In this document: one piece after another, positions 13,201 to 25,695 of the stretch
Position numbering within the stretch: position 1 is the stretch's first letter
Layout of the letters: every line of letters begins with the position of its first letter
DNA from: Euonymus europaeus
Taxonomy: Eukaryota; Streptophyta; Magnoliopsida; Celastrales; Celastraceae
DNA: 64,000 bases
Reading direction: 5' to 3'
NCBI GenBank assembly: GCA_963580455.1
Contig: OY756969.1
Location: forward strand, 15,968,760-16,032,759
Notes under the pieces: model-generated
Databases searched by the model: none
Told to the model about the DNA's origin: nothing
What the model saw: only the letters and a program-made list of their open reading frames with translations
Position numbers and translations under genes: made by a program

Positions 13201-14359
13201 GAACAACCCGAAGGGTTCAAGATCAAAGGACAAGAACCCAAGGTGTGTAAACTTGTCAAGTCACTGTATGGACTAAAGTAAGCTCCAAAACAATGGCATG
13301 AGAAATTTGACCAAGTAATGATTCAAGATAGATTTTGAATCAACGAGTGTGAAAAATTTGTCTACACAAAATGGTAAACAATGATTGTGTAATCATTTGT
13401 CTATATGTCAATGATATGCTAATTCTTGGTCTAAATGTTGAGATCATCAACAAAACCAAGAAAATGCTATCAAAGAACTTTGACATGAAAGACATGAGTG
13501 AAGCGGATGTAATACTGGGCATTAAAATTTGCAGAACATCAGAAGGCCCAACATTATCTCAATCAGACTATATCGAGAAAGTGATTGAAAGGTTTAAATA
13601 ACATGGTATCAAAGATGCTAATAGTCCATTTATTCCTCATCTGGGCTTACATAAGAATACTGGAGATAGTATTCAACAATTGGAATACTCTCAAATTATA
13701 GGTAGTGTAATGTACATCATGAACTACATGAGGCCAGATATTGCATACTATATTAGCAAACTAAGCAGATACACAAGTAATCTTGGACATGAGTATTAGA
13801 AAGCTCTATTGAGAGTATTGGGGGGTACTTCAACAAAACAAAAACCAATGTTTTGAACTATGGTAAGTACCCTACTGTTTTAGACGGATACAGTGATGCA
13901 AATTGGATTGCAGATTTAGAGGAATCAAAATCCACAAGTGGGTATCTATTTCTTCTAGGAGGGGGCGGTTGTTTCACGGAAGTCCTCAAAGCAAATGTGC
14001 ATATCATGATCTATGATGGAATTAGAATTCATAGCTTTGGATAAAGTCGGCGAAGAAGCAGATTAACTTCGTCACTTTTTGGAGGACATTCCAATATGGC
14101 CAAAACCTGTGCTTACAATTTCATTCATTGTGACAATCAAGCTGTAATTGCTAGATCATAGAATTTGATATATAACGATAAGTCTAGACACATTTTTCAT
14201 AGACATAATACCGTAAGACAGTTACTCTCTACTAGAATAATTTCCTTACACTTTGTGAACTTTAAAGAAAACCTAGCGGATATGTTGACTAAAGGTTTGA
14301 GTAGAGAGGTGACGGACTGTGCATCGAGGGGGATGGGCTTAAAAGCCTTAACTCAATAA
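10253..14359 (+). pseudogene. Ty1/copia gag-pol, Tork-like, heavily mutated
   Basis: This is a full-length but broken copia polyprotein. Gag with the copia-type UBN2 domain spans about 10490-11060, followed by a damaged zinc knuckle (CDKLRHRAKDY) and a lysine-rich tract. The protease site near 11385 reads DSDTT instead of DSGAT. The GAG-pre-integrase region (LWHGRLG, CETC) is at 11724-11978, integrase remnants at 11990-12450, and reverse transcriptase at 12824-13600. The RT active site reads YVNDML, so the first catalytic Asp of YVDD is Asn. RNase H ends with SDANW, KSTSGY and NDKSRHI...HNTVRQLL (13880-14359). Many stops and frameshifts are present. The RNase H motifs resemble the Tork lineage. 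Confidence 0.85.
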
Positions 14360-15031
14360 GTTACCCTAATGGAAACATGACCTAGCAATTGGAGATCCCA
14401 AGAACTTTGTTCAATAGGAAAACATAATTTGAGAATAACTCAAGTGTGAGCAGCATGAAGCTTTAACTATTCCTATATGTTGTAACATACAAGTGGAGTA
14501 TTGGGACTCTTTATAGGATATCACATATGTGAGTGGAGCAAGGCCGACTCTATGAAAATATTTAAAAGGTGATATTTTCTAAAGCACTCACTAAACCCAA
14601 GATGTTCACGGCCGAAACAATGAACACAATCGAGAACTAATTATGAATTGGATCATTCTTGTGTGAGGTTTATTGTCTGAGCTTACATAAACATTTGACA
14701 GTATAAGGCGTCAGTCCACTAACAAGTTAAGTAAGTCTGATAGACTTTCACTAGGGAAGGTTTAAAGCCAAAAGATACCTATCTCGATGCAGTATTGGTC
14801 CTATTGCACTCTCAGACACGTTTTCAATCTTCAAAAAATCCTCATGTCTGAATTGTCGTCTGCTTCAGTCACGCGTATAATAGGTGTAGTGTAGGATAAA
14901 GTTTGACTCCAATTAGACGGCTAGTAAGTATAAATAAAAACAATAAAAAATTTGTTGATCCTCAAGTGTGAAAATTATCCCAATCGAATTAACTTCCTCA
15001 AATTTAGAAGAAACAAAGATGGAGAGATTAA
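14360..15031. other. No gene; 3' remainder of the copia element and flank
   Basis: Non-coding sequence follows the RNase H stop. No matching LTR copy or polypurine tract was recognised, so the element appears truncated at its 3' end. Confidence 0.4.
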
Positions 15032-15473
15032 GGCTCTGCTTCGATTGAGGGACAAAAAAATACGGAGAATTAATTAGAGTTAAGTGAGGGGAAGGAAAAA
15101 TTTTATACATAACTTTGCTTGGATTGAGGGGAGATAAATCGGGGGTGTGTTCATTATACTCTTTGCTTGGATTGAGAGTTTTGAGTGAGGGGGAGGGATA
15201 AAAATATTATAGTTACTAAAATACCTTTAAATAAAAGTGCAAAAGCGAGTATCTCTAAAGATTTCTCAAGGGTATTTTAAGTTTTTAAAAAAATATGTAT
15301 CTCTTCCTGTCCTTAACACGTCAATTTGGGAGGGAAAGAAGTATACAAAAAATATGAAAATTTCCCTTCACTTAACCCTTTATCATCTCCCCCCCTAAAA
15401 CCCTATTCTTAATCCAAGTAATTTGTTTACTCTCCCTCACTTAACTCTCTTGACCCTCAATCCAAGCATAGCC
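15032..15473. mobile_element. Harbinger/Tourist-type MITE 1 (442 bp)
   Basis: The terminal inverted repeats begin GGCTCTGCTTCGATTGAG on the left and, as reverse complement, GGCTATGCTTGGATTGAG on the right. Both continue into AGAGTTAAGTGAGGG. The element is flanked by TAA at 15029-15031 and 15474-15476, a 3-bp duplication of the kind made by PIF/Harbinger transposases. It encodes nothing. The terminal motif recurs inside at 15113-15131 and 15161-15180. Confidence 0.85.
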
Positions 15474-15817
15474 TAATAGACAGTTAACAGATTCAAAACT
15501 TCACTTTAATACACTCTAACTAACCGTAAAACAACATTGATAATTCAACATGAAATTTGTAACTATTTGAAAAGTCTACTTAGGTGAAGTGAGTTTTCTC
15601 AATTCAAAAATAACATGCTTAAAACATCCATATCTTTCAATCAAACTTCAAAACTACAAGTGTAACTACCCTGGAAACCAATTTGCTTAAAAATATAAAA
15701 CCAACACATTAGAGCCTTGATACACCAATTTTTACCACAACAAGATCTTACTACCTTAGTTCTTTTTTTCTTTATTCATGTTCCATATTTATTTAATAAT
15801 TAACTACTAGACTCTAA

Positions 15818-16037
15818 GGCTATGCTTGACATGAGTGTTGGGAGGGGTTGGGGGTTGCAGAGGTGGGTTTGGGAGGTGTTGAGTTGGGAATGGTTCATAA
15901 AAGTGAACCCTTATTTGGTATTGAGAAAGGTTGGGAGGTGTTTTTGTTAGTGAACACCTCCCAATCCCCCATTTTGAGGGGTTGAAAAAAGGGGTTCGCG
16001 AATCCAACCCTTCCCAACAACTCTCCCAAGCAGACCC
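15818..16037. mobile_element. Harbinger/Tourist-type MITE 2 (220 bp)
   Basis: The left end GGCTATGCTTGACATGAG and the inverted right end GGGTCTGCTTGGGAGAG both run into GTTGGGA(G/A)GGGTTGG. The element is flanked by TAA at 15815-15817 and 16038-16040. Its terminal bases resemble those of MITE 1, 344 bp to the left. It is non-coding. Confidence 0.8.
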
Positions 16038-16040
16038 TAA

Positions 16041-16522
16041 ATGTGTCTACCAAAAAGATATTTGTGCAAGTGATTACAAAACATTACCCAAAAACAACAG
16101 CAAGTCCTAAACCCATTTGAGAGCATAATGTACGTAATATACAATAAGACAAAGAAGTAATAACTTTTTTTTGATAAATAAAGACACTCTCATGACAAAA
16201 ATGTCCCTCTCACTTTTGCATCCAACAACTCCCTTTTTATTAACTCTCGCAACTTTCACTTCACCCTCACAGGAACAAGAAAGGTATTAGACAAGTTAGA
16301 GTTTGTTTAGTATATTGGGTCAGTTAGGGTTTGTGTAGGATATGAGTTGGATAACTCTAAACAGGCAAGAATCAGTGTAATGGAATTTTACTACAGAACA
16401 TTACATTCAAGTAGGAGGCATAATTGCAATATAAAAATCAATGGGCAAAAGACAATCTAGGAAAATGAAAGAATGTAATACTAACCAGGTATTGAACACA
16501 ATTTTAAAAAAAAGTTGTTCAA
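16041..16522. other. No feature recognised
   Basis: AT-rich spacer between a MITE and the copia LTR, with no coding or repeat structure that I can support. Confidence 0.4.
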
Positions 16523-16879
16523 TGTTGATTTGTGAAAAATCTGCCCTAGAAGCGTTACTGTAGCTCATAGGCGGGTTAGTGTAGCGCCTAGGCACACACG
16601 CAATTATCTGGGTTAAAAAGTCGGGACCCGGGGTTTTATTTTGTAACTTTTGATACTTCTCTCTCAAACGTAATGTGATAAACACCCCATTTTCTCCTCG
16701 TGGACGTAGGGTAACGCTGAACCATGTAATTCTTGTGTTCTTCATTTGTCTTTATAACTGTTTTACTTTCTCTACATATTTGATTACTCATACTAGAGTG
16801 GTTCTTGTTTTGGTTTGGACAAACAAGGGTTTCATCGATTGAGCCAATTCCATTGCATATTGGGCTTCTAATTGTAACA
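16523..16879 (+). repeat. 5' LTR of an Ale-like copia element
   Basis: A candidate TG start (TGTTGATTTGTGAAAAAT) and a clear CA end (AATTGTAACA) bracket 357 bp; the left border is less certain than the right. The LTR carries the GTGGACGTAGG block that recurs in plant copia LTRs. It is followed two bases later by the primer-binding site. Confidence 0.65.
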
Positions 16880-16881
16880 AT

Positions 16882-16895
16882 TGGTATCAGAGCTT
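16882..16895 (+). other. Primer-binding site (initiator tRNA-Met type)
   Basis: TGGTATCAGAGCTT immediately downstream of the LTR end. Confidence 0.85.
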
Positions 16896-17110
16896 AAGGT
16901 TTGTAATCTTGGGGTTCTCTTTGGTTGATTCTAAATAGATTTATACTTGGGTGGAGAATTTGAGAGGTTGGTGCCCACAAGGTATTTGATAAAATTCCTG
17001 TGAGAATTTTGTGTTGATTTTGGGTTGCTATTGCCTTGACTTTTTGTTGAGATTGTTATCTATAATTGGGATTCTTGTATTGTTTGTGCTGAAATCAAAT
17101 TTGATTAAGG

Positions 17111-18850
17111 TTGTCTAATGATGAGAAGGTTGAGTCTACTAAAGGCAAAGGTGGGAAGGCTTTGGGTAGGCAATCTAGGATTGTTTCAAAGGAGCCTTTG
17201 GATGTGGAGAAGTTTGATGGGTCAAACAATTTCGGTCTATGGCATGTCAAGGTGATGGATGCCCTAGCGCATCAATATCCTGATGAAGTGCTGGAAGACA
17301 AGCCATATGACATTGATGATAAAGAGTGGGCACATATGAACAAGCGTGCATGTGGTACTATCCAAAATTGCTCAGTGAGGGATTTGAAGTATCTAGTACT
17401 TGATGTGAGTTTTTTTAGGGAGATGTGACAGATTTTGGAGGATAAGTACATGAAAAAGAGCATCGAGAATCGTCTCCATTTGTTGAAGAAGCTTTATCGC
17501 TTCACTATGAGAAGGGGTGAATCTATAAGTGAGCACTTGAATGAGTTCACTAAATTGCTTGCTAACTTGGAAAATTTAGAAGAAATTTTCAAGGATGAGG
17601 TGAAAACCTTATTGTTGTTGAATTTACTTCCTGAGGAGTTTGAGAATTGTTTTCAACACTTTGATATATGGGAAGACAGAACTGAACTAAAATGAAGTGT
17701 CTACTACATTGTTGAATTTTGAGTTCAGAAAGAAGGATAAAGAGGCATCGCGTGATTCACAATCAAAGGCATTATTGGCAATAGATGGGAGGTCGAGAGA
17801 TAGAAAGAAATCTGGTGGTGGTTCCTCTCGGGTCGGTCCAAATCAAGAGGAGGACGACAGCTTGCTAAGGATGAGTGTGCTTTTTGCCATGAGAGAGGGC
17901 GCTGGAAGAAAGATTTTCCAAAGGTGGCAAAGAAGAAGGATAACTCCACTTCTTCGTCAATTAATGTTGCTTAGAAAAAGGATGAAGATGAGGGTTCGAA
18001 CTACTCAATGATCATTTCATCAATTGTTTATTCCACAACTTCTAGTGAGTGGATTTTAGATATTGGGGCTACGTTCCATGTGTCCCAATAGGGACTAGTT
18101 CTCTAGCATTGATAAGTTGGAGAATGGTGTTGTTCTGATGGGGAATTCTCAACCTTGTCAGATTATGGGGATTGGTAGCATCCATTTGAAGTTACATGAT
18201 GGAGTGGTCAGAGAGTTAAAGGATGTCAGGTATGTCCTAGGGATGACGAAGAACCTCATCTCCATCGATCAGTTGGAAAGCAAAGGTTATCGGATTGCTA
18301 TTCAAGATGGCATTTTAAAAGGTAATTTTTGGAGCAATGGTTTTAATGAAAGGCACTCGTGAGAGTGACTTGTATTACTTGAAAGGGAATACAATTACAG
18401 GCTTAGTAGCAGCTACTACCGAGGCTATAGATTCTGCAGCCAAGTTGACTACCAAATTATGGCATATGCGGTCGGCACATACAGGTAAAAAATCTTTGCA
18501 TGATCTTGTTCAACAAGGTTTATTGAAAGGTGTTGCTGCCATCAAGTTAGATTTCTGTGAGCATTGTGTTATGGGCAAGCAAAAAAGAGCTACATTTGGG
18601 ACAATTATCCACAAGACTAATGGGATACTGGATTATGTGCACACAAATGCTTGGGGTCCTTCCAAGAATGCATCATTTAGAGGGAAACACTATTTTGTGA
18701 CTTTTGTTGATGAATATTCTAGGTGGTTATAGGTTTACACCATGAGATGTAAAGATGAAGTCCTAGAGACGTTTGTGAGTTGGAAGAAAGTCATGGAGAA
18801 TCAGACTAGCTAAAAAATCAAGATACTCCGATCAGACGTTTGTTGAGAGT
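17111..18850 (+). pseudogene. Ty1/copia gag to integrase, Ale-like, truncated
   Basis: Gag starts near 17111 with an N-terminal KFDGSNNFGLW motif and continues through the UBN2 helices (17435-17695) after a TGA at 17426-17428. The zinc knuckle near 17875 (CAFCHERGRWKKDF) has lost its His and last Cys. The protease reads DIGAT near 18060, so the catalytic Asp remains. The GAG-pre-integrase domain (LWHMRSAHTG...CEHCVMGKQ) and the start of the integrase (DYVHTNAWGPS, FVDEYSRW) follow to about 18735. The remaining integrase, the RT and RNase H are absent; similarity stops near 18850. Several frame changes are present. Confidence 0.85.
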
Positions 18851-20600
18851 TTTTCGCTTTGGTAGTTGCCACCATGATCAAATTTGAATTGTAATCTGTA
18901 TTTTTTATCGAATCCACCAATATCTGATCTTTTGACAATGATGATATATGCCAAATTGCGTCAGGTTTGTTGAACCCAATCGATCAATAATTGGCGTAAT
19001 TTGAACACCTGTAAATGTATTAAATGCTATTAGAAATTAATGAATATTTATTTGAACCTAACACAAAAAAATTCATATGTTATTTGAATTAAACATCTCA
19101 CCAAGATTGTCCTCGGATTCAACCATAAGATTGTCTTCTTGCTTCGTTTCGCTTGTGATGAAGTCATCATGAGAACAATATAATTTAACTTTAGTGCGCA
19201 CGCAATCGCTAACATAGGGAAATTACCTTCCAAAAAATAAACCGCTAATATCTGTACTAACCTTCTCGATTGAAACGGTTGGCAAGTGAAAGTCAAATAT
19301 ATAGTCCATTTGTTTGACTTTGTATCCACAGGGGATAATAGCAGCCGGTACAGAAAATTTAGCTGGAACAATGGAACAAAATGATATGATTCTTCCAACA
19401 AAATGCATGTAAATAGTAAATGGGTGTAGACCAACATGAAAAATATATCTTCCATGCAAGGCGTTGCTTGCAAAAGTCGAGCTTTCAAACTGTAAGGATG
19501 AAAAACAAATGTCAAAGAAAATGTACTTACCAGTCGTAGTCAACAACAAGTGAAAGAAATAATAGCACACACCGCACATGCAAGGGTATCACATCCTGCA
19601 ATATTTTGGCAAACCACCATTATAATAAACTTTATAATGTCGTAGTACATTGGAAGAGGAAATAAAAGAACAATGAACTCACCATGATCAAACAACTTCG
19701 CCAATGGGCTTGAAAATTTTAAAGTGCATTAGAGGTGATAAAAGAAATAGGCTGCTAAAACAACAACACGTGAAACCAAGAAAGACTTATGAATTGCGTT
19801 CAGGCTCACCATACACTCAAAAAATGGGAACCCTCAATAAATAAGCACCAATAAGAAAAGACCAAATTTGACATAGATAATTATTGATATTCTCTGCCGA
19901 GGAATATATTCTTTAGCATGAAATATTCTCTAATAATGAAATTGTTTTTACAGCCACAGTAAAAGTTTAAAAAGAATTTGAATGGAGAGTTTTGACCAGT
20001 TTTTTTAAAAGTTTTTCTAATAATCTAATACTATAAAAAAGAAAAAAATTAAAGTTACAAAACACATATTTTGCATGGGCCCCTTTTGGTCTAATGCAAA
20101 AGACAAATCAATTTTTATTTTATTTGCATGCTCATTTCTTGTGTCAAATCAATTGTTCATGGTAGTTGGTTGATTTGGTTAACTGTATGCAAAATATACA
20201 TGCCTCACCACTCAAATAATCCACCCACTTTACTAACCTATAATCTGTATTGATTTTCTCTAATTTGGTCTACATATAATGAAACTATTAAATTAAATGC
20301 GCAACTAAGATATCCCACTCATTGTTAGTTGCATGTGACGAAGTGCAGAGGGATGTAAGTTGCAATTGAGAGCCTAAACTCAAACTAAGTTCAATTCTAA
20401 GATTAATTCATAACTAAGACTGGATAGTGTCCCAAATGGTTCATCACATAAGTGGTTCCATGCGCTAATTATCCCTAATTCCCAACCTAAAGTGGCTGAC
20501 ACAGTATGTGAAGAAGAGTAGGGAAATCATTATGACCGAGTAAACCAACGGAATACCAGAACCATGGTAGAATGGACCTTAATCAAGGCACTTTAGTTAT
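18851..20600. other. No gene recognised
   Basis: AT-rich sequence. The minus-strand open frames at 19048-19579 show no motif I recognise. Exons of the Myb/SANT-type locus to the right could extend here, but I cannot place any. Confidence 0.35.
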
Positions 20601-20617
20601 ATACTTACGCCATGTTT

Positions 20618-20742
20618 GGGCCAATGTCCGAGAAGGTCCTCGCGTTACCGAACCTAAAGACTCACTTGCAGCAGCCATCGCCACCCCGATAATCGCAAAG
20701 TCAACCAAATTATACGGGTCATTTTCATCAGCATTATTATCC
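20618..20742 (-). other. Possible exon of an unidentified minus-strand gene
   Basis: Read on the minus strand, an open segment beginning MDNNADENDPYNLVDFAI has a possible splice acceptor in front (TTTTATCAG at about 20746). It has coding-like composition and lies downstream of the Myb/SANT pseudogene. It might belong to a Harbinger nuclease-type gene, but the evidence is thin. Confidence 0.25.
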
Positions 20743-21129
20743 ATAACCTGATAAAATAATTTTCGGTTAGCTACAATTCAAAATTAACTTATATGTTCCT
20801 ATCAACAGAAATACCAAAACAAATGCATACCCCAAGTCCATAAGCAACACTGTAAGCCATATTAAAAATAAAGATCCAGAAGGCAATTCACAATACAAAG
20901 CTTAAAAAATCCCAAACATAGCAATAACAGCTCACGCTTCCTAAACAATTCCTTTCACAAATATAGAAAGTCTAGTAAAAATAGCTCATAACTTGCACAT
21001 GTCTAGCAAAAATAGCTCTTTAATTTCAATACAAAACTCATAATTAAACAAACTCCAGTAAAAACAAAGCTTAATAAGTCCATACAAAACTGTCCAAAGT
21101 GATTAAAAAAAGTCCAGTACAAACAAAGC

Positions 21130-22125
21130 TTAAAAAATCCCAATAAAAAGCTGATAAAAGAAGTAAATAAAGTCCCTCAACAAAGTCCAGTAAACTGTAA
21201 AGTTCAAGGTAAGTAGTAAATGTAAAACAAACTCTTCATGTCCGCTTTCAGTTGTTAGTAGCACCACCCCCTCTTTCTTGAACTCAGCAAGTAGCCAGTT
21301 GAACCTCCAATCCTTGCGGTAGATACTGGTGAAGTACTCACTCTTCACCTTATTCTGAAAAAGCAACAAAATGAAATCCAACAAGGGTCCCCCACTTGCC
21401 ACCTCTAGAATGTCCTCAAGAATCCGCAAGCAATCAACAATCTCAGCCTTATTCCCTCCCTCAGGTACACTTGCAATTGAATTTGTTTTGCTGTTGACAA
21501 CAGAAACTAACTTGTCTAGTGATGCACTGATGTCAGCATGTACATCAGCTGCCTTATGCTTCTTCTTGCACCGAGATGTAGGCGTGAGCGACCTTCACCT
21601 CTGTCGAACTGGCGTAATTGACGGGCTATTTATTTCAACCTCAACATCATTGGTGTTGTCATAATCTGTGTCAGTGGACTCTCTGGTGCCAACGGAATTA
21701 ACCTGAATATTGTCGCCAATGCTAGTCCTCGGTTGATGCTCTACATCGTCCCCTTGCCTAGATGATGACCCAGGTATGTAAGTAAATTCACTGGTCGGAC
21801 AAAGACCACCAAATAGTAGCTCCAATTGTTCCAAGTTCTCGGGTCCTTACTTTTGCCACAACTTGTACTCTTTTTTGAGATTGTCCCATTTATTTTTCAT
21901 CTAGGGTTGATCGTAGCGCTTACCAATTTTCTCGGCAAAATCGGCTACGATTTTCTGCTAACCTTTCTTGTTGAAATGAGAGTCTGGCCTCCTCCCTGCC
22001 CTCACTTGTTCAACACAGAGATTCACATAAATTCTAGTCTGAGCAGAGTCCCAGTTTGCCTTTTCCGAACTTGATTGTGTAGGAGGGCGTGGGGGGGGGG
22101 GGGTACTCATACTAATAGCATCCAT
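21130..22125 (-). pseudogene. Myb/SANT-like DNA-binding protein (Myb_DNA-bind_3 type), four nonsense codons
   Basis: One reading frame runs from the ATG at 22125 to 21130 without a frameshift. After a Pro-rich start it shows the Myb/SANT-like module found in LIMYB-type proteins and in Harbinger accessory proteins: NWDSAQTRIYVNLCVEQV, FNKKG.QKIV and MKNKWDNLKKEYKLW. The GPENLEQLELLFGG linker follows. The C-terminal helices (CLRILEDILEV, WRFNWLLAEFKK) close the frame. Stops interrupt it at 21958-21960 (expected Trp), 21901-21903 (expected Gln), 21847-21849 and 21595-21597. A possible upstream exon (MNRRTAAPPPDANRT, donor CAG/GTACAA) lies at 23259-23304, but its joining phase did not work out cleanly. 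Confidence 0.75.
22091..22103 (+). repeat. Homopolymer of 13 G
   Basis: A run of 13 G encodes the poly-proline start of the Myb/SANT-like frame on the minus strand. Confidence 0.9.
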
Positions 22126-23742
22126 ACAATCATAAACAGTAAGTGAACAAATGTAGGCCTAACGATAGAATCAAAACATTTAATACTGTGAAAAAAAAAG
22201 CCTAAGAACAAGAAACCCTCAACTATGGGCATAGAAAAATAGCAACGACAATGCCACTTTATGATATAGCACCCCCATTAAACAGCTCATGGACTTAATA
22301 CATTTTCTGGATGTCCTCAACATTAGAATAGTAGCAACCAATTAATTGGAACATTAGCAAGGCACAAACAATTAATAATAAAGCTGAGCAATAGTTTTGA
22401 ACTACAAACTAATCTAACCGTGGCTAGACTACATTCATGTTATCCTTAAAAAAAGAGATCTACATAAATGTTAACTTGATAGTAAATTTATTTATTCGAT
22501 TACCCACCAAGAACCCAAATATATATATATATAGGGGAATTCTCTTATAAGGACCTAAAATAAGAACTTAAAATAAGGATCTAAGCTTTTGGGGTACAAG
22601 ACATTTTGAAAAAATTTTGAAAAAATTATGTTTTTATTTGATCGGTTTTACGAATCTAATGATATATATGACATAATGAGGCAAGCAACCTATCAGGGAC
22701 ATTATCGAAATGAAGATTGAAACATAAGTGAAATGTACATGCAATGTAGCTCATACAAAGCGCAAGACTTTGACCTCACGAGAGATTTCTCATCAATACG
22801 TTAGAAAAAGACCACTCCCCTGCACATTTTTATCATAAAATGAAAGAAAGAATAATATGCAAAAGAGAAGGTAATCCATCAGTCACAGAAAAAAATACTA
22901 GAAATCAAATTTCAAAGGCCACTGGGAAGGAGTAATGGTCTCGCATGGTGATTTTGACTAGTCAAAGATGCTTTAAGCAAATCATAGTGCTAATGATACT
23001 CAGATACACATACAGGTTTCTCTATCACTAAACGATGCAACTATAAAGAGAAACTAAAATTTGACTAGTTTCCAAATCCGACAAAGAAAGAAAAAGCACA
23101 AGAGCAACGATTTCTCCTATATGGAGCAAGAAATCACACTGTCCAGAAACCTAGGCATTCATCCATGTCTTAGATGAAAAAATTATCCAATAATACAAGC
23201 AAATCAAACAAATAATTACAAGTGGTATACGAGGGAGACGAAGGCAACAGATTTGTACCTGTCCTGTTAGCATCAGGTGGAGGAGCGGCAGTTCGTCTAT
23301 TCATCCATGAACACTGTCGAAATCGATACAAAGACGAGTTAAGAGAGAAGTTGAGAGACGACTAGAGGGAGAAAGAGAGATGGGGAGGTAGATCAGTACC
23401 TTTCCGCAGACGGAGAAGACTGGTCGACCTTCTTCGAGTCGATTCGCGTGAAGGTCTGAACTGATGTACACCCTAGTCCCTCTTTTGATGCTGAACTGCA
23501 TTTTGTCTAAAGCTAGCCGAAATACGTAGGAATGTGGTTCTCCAAACACGAGCTAGTACGTTGCGTTTGACTCGAACGGCAAATGCTGTTTAGAAACGCT
23601 GGGCCAAACTTGACAATTAACTCATATGAAAGGATTAGAACACACCTTAGTCACTCATACTAGATGTAAAAAAGATAAGACGTAACGGAGCACGGTAATT
23701 TCAACGACAACAGAACTATTAACTAAAGAACTCACACAAGTA
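22126..23742. other. No further gene recognised
   Basis: Intron or upstream DNA of the Myb/SANT-like locus. A short (AT)n tract lies at about 22510-22522, followed by AGGGGAATTCTCTTATAAGG, which looks like a transposon end but has no partner in the window. Confidence 0.35.
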
Positions 23743-24728
23743 AAATGTGTTTTTTTATTTTATAGAATAGGCTTAGCCTCAAGATTAATATAAATAAACA
23801 CCCTCACAAGGCAGAGGAAAACCTAACATATAGTTAAGCCTTCCAGAAGAAGGCTGAAACAAGAACAGGAACAAACAAAAATTACATAGCATAAACATGA
23901 AATAAAAGAAAAACATCCCTATGAAACTTCAATAATTCTTGCTGCCCTAAAACCGTAACTCAGAACCATTGAATCTTATCTTCCAACAAAAGAACTCTTT
24001 CTAAAGCCAGGATGTCAGCCTCATCATTTATTTCCCATGGGATATGCGTGAAACAAATTGATTAGAGATAAAACATTGGGTTAACAACTGCGTTATGAAT
24101 AAAATTTAGTTTCCAAGGTACCTTCCCCTTAGAGTTAACCAAGCCGCATACATTCAAAGAATCATATTCCAGAATAATGTTAGTTTGCCTAACAATGGGA
24201 GAAGAAGTAGATAGCTCCAATGCCTTCGGAATGGCCATGAACTCAGCTTGATTGGAGTCACAAATTCGTGCATTATAGCTAAAATAGTATAAGACTTGCC
24301 TCGATTCATTTCTTAACAGCCCCCTCTTACCTGCTCGCCTAGGTTTACCATTGCTAGACCCATCGACAATCCACTTAAGAAACCCCATATTTGGTGATTG
24401 CCAACCATTGTGGTGCCTGGATGATCTCCTATTTGATAATGAATCAATAGAGATTGTCGAGAATTCCAGAGGTGATATTATGTGAAATGTTGAGGGAAGA
24501 AATACCTGAGACCGTTCCTGAAATCGATGAAAGATAAGAGATGTGACCTCTTTCTAAATCACTTGCTTATCTCTGAAGATTAGCACATTATGGGCTTTCC
24601 GAATTGACCAGACAGCTAAAGAAAACAATAACTTCCATGCTTTCCTTTGCAAAGCTCCCTTCTTCACTAAAGCACACCATTGCTCAAACGGGCCACAAAT
24701 ATCATTGGCAGCACACCAAGATACAGCC
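23743..24728 (-). pseudogene. LINE (non-LTR retrotransposon) 3' end with RNase H domain
   Basis: On the minus strand the sequence first shows the zf-RVT region (CGPFEQWCALVKKG, LAVWSIRKAHN; about 24560-24700). The RNase H (RVT_3) domain follows at 24062-24388, with catalytic residues in VDGSSNGK, AEFMAIPKALELS and YDSLNV, and the typical end HIPWEINDEADILALE at about 24010-24060. An A-rich tract (minus strand) near 23750-23765 fits a LINE poly-A tail. The reverse transcriptase is missing because the element is 5' truncated at, or cut by, the copia LTR at 24729. Frame breaks are present. Confidence 0.75.
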
Positions 24729-25694
24729 TGTTAGCAATATGTATGTGACACTATGCTTGAACAATGTGATTTCCTAGTTTAGGATAGCTTGGATCCACAG
24801 TAGGATAGAATGAGAGTTACGTGTGAACTAAAGGTCAAATGAAGATGTCAGATAACCTGCATGGAGCTTACATGAGTTGACTGCCATTTCAGATAACCTG
24901 CATGTAGCTTACATGAGCTTACTGCGATTTCAGGTAACTTTGATGTGGCATACATGAACATAAAGTCTTTTGAAAATGTGCATCTAGAATTACATGATAT
25001 GTTTTTATTTGGATAATGCTAACTGATTTTATTTCATTAATTGATTTTGATAGATTGATTGATTGGTATAAAATCGAGTTTGTTTTAGGAATGATTATCT
25101 CTTCTTATTTAGATTTATCTCTTTCGTATTTTTAGAGATAATCATCTCCTCACTCTAAGGAAGTCTTTCCTTATCTTTTGTGGCCTTGATTCCAAAGATT
25201 AGGACACAATCTTTTCCTATTTTCGTGGGTCAATATTATACATATCCTTTAGGCCATCAATTAGGGTTTTCTTGGTTCCTACACATGTCATATATATTGC
25301 ATTTGCTAACCAAATAACCCTAAGTTTTTTAACTCACATATTCTAAACAGTTTCATGTCTTTTTGAGCGAGTTTTTATTTTGATAAAATTCATGCATTCT
25401 TGCATTACACTTTGAGGGTATTATTGTGTGTTCTCGGAGCTTGAAGACTTCAATGTGACTCTAGAGCATCTTTGTGGTGGATCTACTTGTGGTTGGGTGT
25501 GTCAAGTGATTCGAGCTAGAAACTAGTGTAGGTGATGTGGATCCTTGCTCTAGGGACATTCTTGTAACCCGTTTGTTATAGTGGATTGTTTCAAAGATTG
25601 GTGGTTACAGACACCGCAGGTTTTCCCTTGGATTGGGTTTGCCTCATAAATATTGCGTGTCTCACTTTATTTACTTTTAGTACTCAGATTTTCA
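24729..25694 (+). repeat. 5' LTR of a SIRE-like copia element
   Basis: The LTR begins TGTTAGCAATATG and ends GATTTTCA, directly followed by a primer-binding site. It contains two and a half copies of a 41-bp unit (AGATAACCTGCATG...ATTTC) at about 24849-24960. Confidence 0.7.
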
Positions 25695-25695
25695 A

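Noticed and set aside
22528..22560. GGGGAATTCTCTTATAAGG motif after an AT run, resembling a MITE or MULE end
   Set aside because: No inverted partner or target duplication was found nearby.
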